The position numbers and the translations under genes were made by a program. A DNA stretch of 51,952 nt from an uncultured Bacteroidales bacterium (lineage in GTDB: Bacteria > Bacteroidota > Bacteroidia > Bacteroidales > CAIWKO01): positions 1-51,952 of the forward strand of contig CAIWKO010000003.1 of the NCBI GenBank assembly GCA_903913285.1, written 5' to 3'. This document shows positions 36,482 to 43,465 of the stretch, piece after piece. The notes under the pieces are model-generated. The model did not search any database, was not told where the DNA came from, and worked only from the letters and a program-made list of their open reading frames with translations. Each line of letters starts with the position of its first letter. Position 1 is the stretch's first letter.

Positions 36482-37965
36482 AAGAGACAACTGAACACAT
36501 CGACCTTGCTTTCAAGAAAGTTTTTGAGGGTTTCGAAGAAACGCCTCCCGAAACTGTGAAAAAGAATGTTTTTCGTAAGATGATCATTTTTAACAACTGG
36601 TATACCATAAAACGGGCACTGCTTTTTTCAGCCATTTTCGTTTCCGTTTGCGGATTGAGCTATTGGGCTGTTTATTCCAATTCCGGTAAAAACACTGATA
36701 CTGCCATGCATACTACAGACGTGGCAAACTATACTTATCAAAGACAAAATGGTTCTTCTCAAACAACTGTGGTTAATAAATCAGATAAACACGAAAATTC
36801 ACCACAGATCAGTAATGCTGAATCCCTTATCACAAAAGGATCAAAACCAATAGTAAAAAACACAAAAGCTGATAAAACAAGAGCAAGCCAAAACACAAAA
36901 ACTCCTCAGAAAGATATTACAACCAGTAATGATAATACCGCGAAAACGAGCACGACTTTTAAACCGGATAATTCTCAATTGAAGACGAGTACTACATTAA
37001 ATTTTACTTCGAACGCAATCTTAACATCAACCAATGCTTTTTCGACTGAGAATACTAGTAAAAAACCGTTGCTGATGAATATGATGAAGCTAACAACAAC
37101 TAATGATCAGCCAGAAATGCTTCAATATATCACAGCAGAAACTCAAAAGAAATATAAACGTCCTTTGCTTTGGTCGGGAGCGGTTTATGCAGCTCATTCT
37201 GTTATTCAGCCCGACATTATTCACGTTGCTGAACCAATAGATGATGCTCAATTCAAGTATTCTTCGAAAATGAATTTTCCTTCGGGTGTTATTGGTTTGA
37301 GTGCAAGAGCAGAGAAAAAACATTTCTTTTTTGATCTCGGACTTCAATATTCGAAGTTCACAGAAAAAATCACTGCAAATCATATAAACTATAACCCTCA
37401 TAATGTTCAAAAAATAAATCTCACCGGGCAAACTACGAATATTGATACCACAGGTGGCTATTATCATTATTATTATATAGCCGATTCGGTTATCAGGATA
37501 CTTGATTCGGTGTGGACCTGGAAAACGGATACATTGTTTAGTAACATTTACGATACTACCAATAAAAAAATGTACGATACGCTGAGAAATGCAGCCTGGA
37601 AAAACACCTATACCTTTATTGAAATTCCTTTGACCATTGGCTGGCAAAAAAACTTCGGGAGGATAAACATCGGGTTTAGTACGGGCCCTATCATCAGTAT
37701 GCTTATAACTACCAAAGGAAATTTGCCCTATAATATTGTTGAATCGCCAACAATGATCGCTTTGTCGAATGAATTTAAAAAATTCAGGTTCGGAATGTCG
37801 TGGCAGGTATCGGGATTTGCAGGTTATCAGTTCAACAGCAGAATGCTGATCGAACTCTCGCCTTACTACAGATTCAATGTTATCGGGATAAAATCTTCGA
37901 ATTCGGGAAACAAACTCATAAATAATTCGTTCGGAATTCAACTCGGATTGAGATATTATTTTTAA
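36478..37965 (+). CDS. Dual-membrane-spanning anti-sigma factor with C-terminal OM beta-barrel (Dma-like)
   Basis: A 495-residue protein with a short cytosolic N-terminus (1-46), one transmembrane helix (about 47-65, ALLFSAIFVSVCGLSYWAVY), a 170-residue Ser/Thr/Lys/Asn-rich linker, and a C-terminal beta-barrel-like domain (about 245-495) ending in the aromatic FGIQLGLRYYF. The layout predicts anchoring in the inner membrane, a periplasm-crossing linker and a barrel in the outer membrane. Dual-membrane-spanning anti-sigma factors (Dma) encoded next to ECF sigma factors are known in Bacteroides, where they influence vesicle formation; this is a likely relative. The start at 36478 overlaps the sigma stop. 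The N-terminus has no recognised anti-sigma fold by eye, so sigma binding is inferred from gene order. Confidence 0.8.
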   Translation: MKETTEHIDLAFKKVFEGFEETPPETVKKNVFRKMIIFNNWYTIKRALLFSAIFVSVCGLSYWAVYSNSGKNTDTAMHTTDVANYTYQRQNGSSQTTVVNKSDKHENSPQISNAESLITKGSKPIVKNTKADKTRASQNTKTPQKDITTSNDNTAKTSTTFKPDNSQLKTSTTLNFTSNAILTSTNAFSTENTSKKPLLMNMMKLTTTNDQPEMLQYITAETQKKYKRPLLWSGAVYAAHSVIQPDIIHVAEPIDDAQFKYSSKMNFPSGVIGLSARAEKKHFFFDLGLQYSKFTEKITANHINYNPHNVQKINLTGQTTNIDTTGGYYHYYYIADSVIRILDSVWTWKTDTLFSNIYDTTNKKMYDTLRNAAWKNTYTFIEIPLTIGWQKNFGRINIGFSTGPIISMLITTKGNLPYNIVESPTMIALSNEFKKFRFGMSWQVSGFAGYQFNSRMLIELSPYYRFNVIGIKSSNSGNKLINNSFGIQLGLRYYF

Positions 37966-37972
37966 CTTTACA

Positions 37973-38000
37973 GGCAACCTTTTAATAAAACCGTGTTTAT
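37973..38000 (+). promoter_or_regulatory. Predicted ECF-sigma-dependent promoter, copy 2
   Basis: GGCAACC at 37973-37979, a 13-bp spacer and GTGTTTAT at 37993-38000, 30 bp before the ATG at 38030. The preceding CA and the TTTT and ATAAAA runs in the spacer also match copy 1 at 35856. Confidence 0.6.
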
Positions 38001-38029
38001 AAATTGAAATCAACTAAAAACCTATAATT

Positions 38030-39412
38030 ATGAAAAAACTTCTAGTCATTTTATTTTTTGTTGCATTTGCAACACATTCGTACGGACAAACTTGTCAGGC
38101 GGCGTTTACCTACAATACCAATCCAGCCTCACTGTATTTAACGGATCTTTCGTACAATACCGACTCGAGCGCTATCAATGTTTCGACATGGGTATGGACT
38201 GTATCGTTCGGTGGAAGTATGACAACATACACTACTCAGAATCCTACTATTCCGACATACGGATATTCAGGTCCGGTGCAGGTTTGTTTGAGCATTTCCA
38301 CATTTTTAGGATGCAACAGCAGTTTTTGCGATACTATTTATATTACGTCGACTACTACAGATACTTGCATGGCATATTTTACCTATTATACAGATTCTAT
38401 ACCTTCGGCCCATGTTTATAATTTCTACGATCAATCAACTACGGGCAACGGAACGATCAATTCGTGGTCGTGGGTAGTTTCTTATGGCGGAAGTGTTATA
38501 GAAACATCCACAACACAAAATCCTATAATTACATTCGCTACAGCCGGTGCATACGATGTTTGTCTGACTATCGGTTCGGACAGCGGCTGCAGTAATACCA
38601 CCTGCCAGACAGTTTATGTTCTGGACAGCAATTCAAGCTGTCAACCAACAGTTACTGCTGTTATTAATCAGGTAAGTGTTATCGGCGGCAATGACGGCTC
38701 GATCGATCTCACAGTAACAGGCGGCACACCTCCTTATACTTTTGACTGGAGCACCGGAGCCATCACGGAAGACATCAATAATCTGACGAGCGGTGTATAT
38801 TGGGTTAATATCAGTTCTACTCCGGCCTGCCCAACCTATACTTACACGTATCAGATACTGGAACCTTACGATTCGCTGAATACCTATGTTGATACACTCT
38901 ACACACTTCCTATTGATACATGCCTTGGTTTCCCGGTTGACAGTTTCTATATTTCGAGTATTTCGGTTTCGGGAAGCACTGTTACGGTATACTGGGTATT
39001 CACAGGCGGCGGAATGGTGACTACTTTGGCTGCTACCTATACATTTACGGATTACGGTTCGATGGTGGTGGTGCTCAGCATCGATTGCGGTGGCTTTAAG
39101 AATTTGACTACCTACATGAGCTATATTCATATCAATGCTCCATCGGGAATTGTGGATATTAACGCGAAAGACCAAATTAATGTGTATCCCAACCCTGCCA
39201 CCGATTTTATCAACGTTGATTTCGGAACGCAAACCGACAGAACCACGCTGGTGAAAATTTATTCAAGCACGGGTCAGGAAATCGTTTCGAAAACGGTTGC
39301 ACCGAACACCAATCAGATCGAGATCAATGTGAACAAGCTTGCAGGCGGAATTTACTTTATGCAGATAGATAATGGCAACGGTAAGCCCATCGTGAAGAAA
39401 TTCTTCAAATAA
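38030..39412 (+). CDS. Secreted PKD/SprB-repeat protein, T9SS type A cargo
   Basis: A 460-residue protein: signal peptide (cleavage after SYGQ), two PKD-like domains (INVSTWVWTVSFGGS and INSWSWVVSYGGS cores, each with paired cysteines), one SprB repeat (GGNDGSIDLTVTGGTPPYTF), a further Ig-like region, and a type A sorting domain (about 380-460, INVYPNPATDFINVDFG to KPIVKKFFK). It is predicted to be secreted and anchored at the surface. It follows the sigma/anti-sigma pair and carries the same promoter element as the sigma gene, so it is a predicted direct target, possibly the surface sensor or effector of that pathway. Its function is otherwise unknown. A strong terminator follows. Confidence 0.87.
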   Translation: MKKLLVILFFVAFATHSYGQTCQAAFTYNTNPASLYLTDLSYNTDSSAINVSTWVWTVSFGGSMTTYTTQNPTIPTYGYSGPVQVCLSISTFLGCNSSFCDTIYITSTTTDTCMAYFTYYTDSIPSAHVYNFYDQSTTGNGTINSWSWVVSYGGSVIETSTTQNPIITFATAGAYDVCLTIGSDSGCSNTTCQTVYVLDSNSSCQPTVTAVINQVSVIGGNDGSIDLTVTGGTPPYTFDWSTGAITEDINNLTSGVYWVNISSTPACPTYTYTYQILEPYDSLNTYVDTLYTLPIDTCLGFPVDSFYISSISVSGSTVTVYWVFTGGGMVTTLAATYTFTDYGSMVVVLSIDCGGFKNLTTYMSYIHINAPSGIVDINAKDQINVYPNPATDFINVDFGTQTDRTTLVKIYSSTGQEIVSKTVAPNTNQIEINVNKLAGGIYFMQIDNGNGKPIVKKFFK

Positions 39413-39430
39413 AATACAATATTCTTTTAC

Positions 39431-39468
39431 AAAAAACCGTTCCCGAATATCAGGAACGGTTTTTTTTT
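39431..39468 (+). terminator. Intrinsic terminator after the PKD protein gene
   Basis: Arms AAACCGTTCC (39434-39443) and GGAACGGTTT (39453-39462), 9-nt loop, followed by eight further T residues and preceded by an A run. Confidence 0.92.
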
Positions 39469-39509
39469 GAAATTGTTCGCAGCAATAAACAAATTCGTTG
39501 GTTTTTTTA

Positions 39510-39517
39510 TATTTTTG
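39510..39517 (+). promoter_or_regulatory. Possible promoter -7 element before the pRiA4b-like gene
   Basis: TATTTTTG matches TAnnTTTG, 39 bp upstream of the ATG at 39557. No well-spaced -33 TTG was found. Confidence 0.4.
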
Positions 39518-39556
39518 TACTATCGTTTTTCAAATTGATTCATTAAAATTAAAAAG

Positions 39557-40132
39557 ATGCTTATTTATAAATTCAGAATCACGGCCGAAGACAATGATGC
39601 TTTTTTCAGGGAAATAGAGATCAGACCGTCGCATACTTTTGAGGATCTGCACGAGACGATTTTGAACGGTATAAGTTTGGAGGAAGGCGAAATGGCTTCG
39701 TTTTATTTGTGCGACTACCGCTGGCACAAACTTGAGGAGATCGCACTTTTTGATCTGACCGAAACCGACGAAGAAGAGGAAAAACCCTTGCCCAAGCTGC
39801 GGGTGATGGCCGAAACCAAGCTGGGAGCCTGTATCGACGACCCGAATCAACACATTATGTACGTGTATGATTTTTTGAAGATGTACACGTTCTATATCGA
39901 GCTATACGAAATTATGGAAGGCGATGATGCTATAAAATATCCCCGTTGCACGAAATCGTCGGGAGATTTTCAGAAACCGGTACATAAAATACTTCCGAAA
40001 GAAGGTGATGATGATTGGGAAGGCGATATTGCGGAAGATGACGACCCTATTTTTGATGAATCGAGCGACCACGTGAGCGACGACGATCAGGATATGTTCA
40101 GCACCTATGTTGACGAAAATTCGCCTATTTAA
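39557..40132 (+). CDS. Plasmid pRiA4b ORF-3-like family protein
   Basis: A 191-residue protein. The N-terminal two thirds resemble the pRiA4b ORF-3/IS1096-TnpR-like family: a start strand (MLIYKFRITAEDND), PSHTFEDLHETILNGI, the SFYLCDYRWHKLEEI block and MYVYDFLKMYTFYIEL. Despite the family name, such genes are common on chromosomes and have no established biochemical function. The C-terminal 60 residues are strongly acidic (many Asp/Glu, e.g. EGDDDWEGDIAEDDDP). It ends 9 bp before miaA, so the two are probably co-transcribed. No mobile element is visible nearby. Confidence 0.75.
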   Translation: MLIYKFRITAEDNDAFFREIEIRPSHTFEDLHETILNGISLEEGEMASFYLCDYRWHKLEEIALFDLTETDEEEEKPLPKLRVMAETKLGACIDDPNQHIMYVYDFLKMYTFYIELYEIMEGDDAIKYPRCTKSSGDFQKPVHKILPKEGDDDWEGDIAEDDDPIFDESSDHVSDDDQDMFSTYVDENSPI

Positions 40133-40141
40133 GCACGTTAG

Positions 40142-41068
40142 ATGCCTCTGAAACCGCCTGCAGGGCAACAAAAAACTCTTTTGATCATTCTTGGTCCCAC
40201 CGCGGTGGGCAAAACCCGGCTGGCTATTATGCTGGCCGATTATTTTAATACCGAGATCGTTTCGGCCGACTCGCGGCAGTTTTACAGGGAAATGAAGATC
40301 GGCACGGCGGTTCCGAGCGAGGAAGAACTGGCCACGGTGAAACATCATCTGATCGGAAACCTTTCGGTTAAGGATGATTATAATGTTTCGCGCTTTGAAC
40401 AGGAAGCGCTTGAGATACTCGGCAATATTTTCAAACAAAAAGATATCGCGCTGATGGCGGGCGGCTCGGGATTGTATATAAATGCCGTTTGCAAGGGTAT
40501 AGACGAAATTCCCGACCCCGATGCGGATTTGCGCGAGGAGCTGAACGCCACCTTCGAACAAAAGGGCATTGAACCGTTGCGCGAGCAGTTGCGCTTGCTG
40601 GATCCGGAATGTTACGCGCGAACGGATATCGCCAATCATAAACGGATTATCCGCGCCCTGGAAGTGTGTATCGCATCGGGCAAACCGTACTCGTCGTATT
40701 TGATGAGCCGGGCCAAACCCCGGGATTTTCAAATTGTGAAGCTTGGATTGAAACGCGGGCGGGAAGAATTGTACGCGATGATAAATCAACGTGTCGACCT
40801 GATGATGGAAGCCGGCCTGGAACAGGAGGCGCGGGCGTTGCTGCCCTGCAGAGGGTTTAACAGCCTGAACACGGTGGGGTATCGCGAATTGTTCGGTTTT
40901 TTCGACGGGAAATGCACGCTTGTGGAGGCTGTGGAAAAAATTAAGGTGAACACCCGGCGCTATGCCAAAAAACAAATGACTTGGTTTGAACGCGACAAGG
41001 AGATCGAATGGATGAATGCTTCGGAGGCCGACAAAATTATGGAGCTGGTGAAAATTAAGGTACGATAA
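40142..41068 (+). CDS. miaA: tRNA dimethylallyltransferase MiaA
   Basis: A 308-residue protein with the P-loop LGPTAVGKTRLAIMLA, the DSRQFYREMKIGTA catalytic/anticodon-loop block, GGSGLYINAVCKG, and NHKRIIRALEV. The late block GYRELFGFFDG and RRYAKKQMTWFER are also typical. It transfers a dimethylallyl group to N6 of A37 in UNN-decoding tRNAs. Local GC content is clearly higher here than in the first 20 kb of the window. It is likely co-transcribed with the pRiA4b-like gene 9 bp upstream. Confidence 0.95.
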   Translation: MPLKPPAGQQKTLLIILGPTAVGKTRLAIMLADYFNTEIVSADSRQFYREMKIGTAVPSEEELATVKHHLIGNLSVKDDYNVSRFEQEALEILGNIFKQKDIALMAGGSGLYINAVCKGIDEIPDPDADLREELNATFEQKGIEPLREQLRLLDPECYARTDIANHKRIIRALEVCIASGKPYSSYLMSRAKPRDFQIVKLGLKRGREELYAMINQRVDLMMEAGLEQEARALLPCRGFNSLNTVGYRELFGFFDGKCTLVEAVEKIKVNTRRYAKKQMTWFERDKEIEWMNASEADKIMELVKIKVR

Positions 41069-41171
41069 TTGTTCTGCTCACGATGCCTGTTTGATTTTTT
41101 GTTAATTTTGCGTGGCTTTTGCGAAAAGCTGTCGGAAACAAAACATGACACGGCGCTGCTAAAACTTTTTT

Positions 41172-41948
41172 ATGAAACGACTTTTCGGACTTATTTTACT
41201 GTTATCGCTCACGGCAATTCGCCCTGCTGAGGCGCAGCAAAAATGCCCGCGCGGCTTTTACGACTGCAAAGGAGCCTGCGGTTGGTTTATCGACATGGAT
41301 CACGACGGTTATTGCGATTACTCGTATTTTTCGGATGCTTTGCTGAAGAAATTTCAGCACCGGAAAGATTCGATAGAAAATTTGGCGCTTTTGGAGCAAC
41401 AGCGCGTGGCCGATAGCATAGCAAATGCCAACCATCGCAAGAGCACGAAAACCGAGGCTTCGAAAACGGATGCCCGGGCAAACGATAAGCGCACCAACTG
41501 CCCGTATGAAAATACGCCGCAATGCATACTGCTCCGTCAGGGAGAAAAAACGCAAGAGCCCGCTGCTCAGCCCGCAAACACGCCAAAATTGGTTCCCGAC
41601 ACGAAACCCGCACCGAAATTCGATAGAAATAAGTACGATTTGCTCAGCGTTTTTTTCGGATGTGTTTTGTTGTACATTTATTCGTGGTATCTCGCAAAAA
41701 TAAAGGTTATACGCAAAAGTTTGCACCGCAAGATATGGAACACGCTGCTGCTTTTAAGTTTTTTGGTGAGCGGTTTGTTCGGATTGATGCTGGTGGTTCA
41801 ACTGAACTATCAGGTGCTGTTCGGCTGGTTCAAAACGCTGATGTATTGGCATGTTGAGGTTGGCATTGCCATGGGAGCGATTTCGATACTGCATATTTTG
41901 TGGCATTGGAAGTATTTTTACCGATTGTTTAAAAAGCACGAGAAATAA
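41172..41948 (+). CDS. Membrane protein: secreted Cys-rich/EF-hand-like N-terminus plus DUF4405-like helices
   Basis: A 258-residue protein. After a signal peptide (to about AEAQ) comes a Cys-rich segment (CPRGFYDCKGACGWF) followed by a calcium-loop-like DMDHDGYCDYS, a charged linker with further cysteines (CPYENTPQC), and a C-terminal membrane region of about three helices (about 155-250) with histidines in YWHVEVG and ILHILWHWKYF. Paired His in such helices fit the DUF4405/cytochrome-b-like membrane proteins that bind heme, and similar Cys-rich plus DGxCD segments accompany them in anaerobes. Electron transfer across the inner membrane is inferred. No redox partner is adjacent. Confidence 0.6.
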   Translation: MKRLFGLILLLSLTAIRPAEAQQKCPRGFYDCKGACGWFIDMDHDGYCDYSYFSDALLKKFQHRKDSIENLALLEQQRVADSIANANHRKSTKTEASKTDARANDKRTNCPYENTPQCILLRQGEKTQEPAAQPANTPKLVPDTKPAPKFDRNKYDLLSVFFGCVLLYIYSWYLAKIKVIRKSLHRKIWNTLLLLSFLVSGLFGLMLVVQLNYQVLFGWFKTLMYWHVEVGIAMGAISILHILWHWKYFYRLFKKHEK

Positions 41949-41967
41949 GCTGCTGAAACGTTTTTTC

Positions 41968-42295
41968 AACGCACCTGAACGTGTTCGGATGGGCTCAAAT
42001 TTTTTTTGAATGCACCTGAACGTGTTCGGGAGGGCTCAAAATCTTTTTGAACGCATCTGAACGTGTTCGGGAGGGCTCAAAATCTTTTTGAACGCACCTG
42101 AACGTGTTCAGGAGGGCTCAAAATCTTTTTGAACGCACCTGAACGTGTTCGGGAGGGCTCAAATTTTTTTTGAACGCACCTGAACGTGTTCGGGAGGGCT
42201 CAAATTTTTTTTGAACGCACCTGAACGTGTTCGGGAGGGCTCAAAATCTTTTTGAACGCACCTGGACGTGTTCGGGAGGGCTCAAAAAAATTTTT
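41968..42295 (+). repeat. Eight tandem copies of a 41-bp repeat
   Basis: Copies start at 41968, 42009, 42050, 42091, 42132, 42173, 42214 and 42255 with an exact 41-bp period. Each has AACGCACCTGAACGTGTTCG, then GGAGGGCTC and an A/T tract. The core GAACGTGTTC is an inverted repeat (GAAC-GT-GTTC). The A/T tract has two main versions, CAAATTTTTTTTG (copies 1, 5, 6) and CAAAATCTTTTTG (2, 3, 4, 7); copy 8 is degenerate there. A decayed half copy may precede copy 1 (about 41951-41967). Confidence 0.95.
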
Positions 42296-42315
42296 AATGC
42301 AAATGTCGAAAAACA

Positions 42316-42342
42316 TTTGGGCCAAAATTTGTTGTATCTTTG
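42316..42342 (+). promoter_or_regulatory. Promoter of the DUF6150-like gene
   Basis: TTTG at 42316-42319 and TATCTTTG at 42335-42342 (exact TAnnTTTG), spacer 15 bp, with the ATG 21 bp downstream. The -33 box overlaps one arm of the inverted repeat CAAATG(N8)CATTTG, a possible operator. Confidence 0.6.
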
Positions 42343-42363
42343 AACAAACCAAACCCGCAACAA

Positions 42364-42702
42364 ATGAAAAAAATATTCCTCCTCCTGACCATTGTGGCAG
42401 CCTCTGCCCTTTTCGCCCGCGCCCAAAAAGTATACTCGGTTAGCTCCGAAGCCTTTGCCGACGTCAAAGTATACGTTGTATCGAGCCAGGCTTTCGCCGA
42501 TCTGCTGGTCTACAAAGTGAGCAGCGAAGCATTTGTAGGCAACAACGATGGCAAATGGTATTTCGAGTCGAGCGAAGCTTTCGCCAAAAAGAAAATATAC
42601 TTTGTCAACTCCGAAGCTTTTGCCGACCTGAAGATCTATTTTGTAGACAGCGAAGCTTTCGCCGGATGGCAAAACAAAAGCAAAATGTATCTGATGGAAT
42701 AA
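42364..42702 (+). CDS. Secreted six-repeat protein, DUF6150-like (possible 7(1)-knot fold)
   Basis: A 112-residue protein: signal peptide MKKIFLLLTIVAASALFARA and then six 12-16-residue repeats of the pattern KxYxVxSEAFAD, e.g. KVYSVSSEAFADV, KIYFVNSEAFADL and KIYFVDSEAFAGW. Repeats three and four are separated by a NNDG insertion and the protein ends GWQNKSKMYLME. The repeat pattern, the central G/N-rich break and the AGW ending match what I recall of the DUF6150 family, which has been described as a 7(1) septoil knot. Mature size would be about 92 residues. Function unknown; secretion is predicted here, which may be uncommon. It has its own promoter downstream of the 41-bp array. Confidence 0.65.
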   Translation: MKKIFLLLTIVAASALFARAQKVYSVSSEAFADVKVYVVSSQAFADLLVYKVSSEAFVGNNDGKWYFESSEAFAKKKIYFVNSEAFADLKIYFVDSEAFAGWQNKSKMYLME

Positions 42703-42745
42703 AAGTGAGGAAATACTCAAAAAAAGCGCCTCAAAAAATAAACCT

Positions 42746-43345
42746 TTACTTATGTTTTTTCGCCCCGAAGCTCAAATTCATAAATTGTCGGCGCGAATTG
42801 GTGCGGAACACACCCTGACTCACCGAACGTATCTCTTCGATGGTATAAAATGAATTCGGACTAAATTCATTCAGTATGGCGATAAAATCTTTCACGTGTT
42901 TGCGTTTCACGATCGAAAACACCACCTTCACCTTGCCCATGCCGCCTTCCGCGTCCAAAATCGTCAGGCCGTAATTGGCTTCTTTCAGTTTATCGATCAA
43001 ATCGTGCGTGTCGACGCTTAAAATCACCCTAATGATCACGTTGCCGATCGACAAACGCTCGTCTAAAAGCATTCCCACGTAATTACCCATGGCATAACCG
43101 CCGGCATACGCCACGTAGCACATCGGGTTCGACAGGTGGGCAAAAATCTGGCTGATAGCAACCAGCCAAATGAACGCTTCGAAAAAAGCGAACACCGGGG
43201 CCAGATTTTTCAAACCTTTTGCCACGAATATCATTCGCAGCGTGCCCACGCTCTGGTCGAAAATGCGTGCAATAAAAATAAGCACCGGCAAAACAACCCA
43301 GGTAAAAATAGGTGCATCGTTGGCTAAAAAATTTAAAATGTTCAT
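42746..43345 (-). CDS. UPF0316 membrane protein (DUF5698 + DUF2179)
   Basis: A 199-residue protein with three N-terminal membrane segments (FTWVVLPVLIFIARIFDQSV, FAFFEAFIWLVAISQIF, MCYVAYAGGYAMGNYVG) and a C-terminal soluble DUF2179 domain (about 105-180) with ILDAEGGMGKVKVVFSIVKR. This is the UPF0316/YebE-like architecture. DUF2179 domains are thought to bind small ligands in membrane proteins, but no function is established. It is convergent with the DUF6150-like gene (43-bp gap) and lies downstream of the GNAT gene on the same strand. Confidence 0.85.
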   Translation of the reverse strand: MNILNFLANDAPIFTWVVLPVLIFIARIFDQSVGTLRMIFVAKGLKNLAPVFAFFEAFIWLVAISQIFAHLSNPMCYVAYAGGYAMGNYVGMLLDERLSIGNVIIRVILSVDTHDLIDKLKEANYGLTILDAEGGMGKVKVVFSIVKRKHVKDFIAILNEFSPNSFYTIEEIRSVSQGVFRTNSRRQFMNLSFGAKKHK

Positions 43346-43433
43346 GTTGATATTGTGATTTGTGATTAGCGATTAGTAATTTTTAGAATGCGATTAATGA
43401 TTTGCGATTTGCCATTAGTTCCCTGCTCTCCAA

Positions 43434-43465
43434 ATTCTGAATTCTGTATTCTGAATTCTGTATTC
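43434..43465 (-). repeat. ATTCTGAATTCTG short repeat array, copy 2
   Basis: Four to five units of ATTCTG(A/T) directly abutting the TGA stop of the GNAT gene. Immediately beside it (about 43355-43425) are degenerate GCGATTA/GATTTG units. The type matches the array at 30894-30930. Confidence 0.65.

Larger units (their letters stand above)
41949..42363 (+). other. 415-bp intergenic region, mostly a 41-bp tandem array
   Basis: The gap between the DUF4405-like and DUF6150-like genes is filled from 41968 to 42295 by eight tandem repeats. The last 60 bp contain a small inverted repeat CAAATG(N8)CATTTG (42300-42319) and a promoter. No credible ORF exists, because the repeat length is not a multiple of three. 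Confidence 0.8.

Noticed and set aside
37090-38013. A 307-codon minus-strand open frame opposite the anti-sigma gene
   Set aside because: The plus-strand gene has coherent topology and coupling to the sigma gene; the antisense product has no recognisable features.
39557-40132. The pRiA4b ORF-3-like gene as evidence of a transposon or plasmid
   Set aside because: The family is common on chromosomes; no transposase, terminal repeats or other mobile-element genes are nearby.
39902-40975. A 357-codon minus-strand open frame antisense to the pRiA4b-like gene and miaA
   Set aside because: miaA on the plus strand is a clear full-length gene; the antisense frame has no family motifs and arises from codon bias in a GC-richer region.
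41968-42295. The 41-bp array as a CRISPR array or a coding repeat
   Set aside because: Units are directly adjacent with no variable spacers, no cas genes are present, and 41 is not a multiple of three so no frame is maintained.
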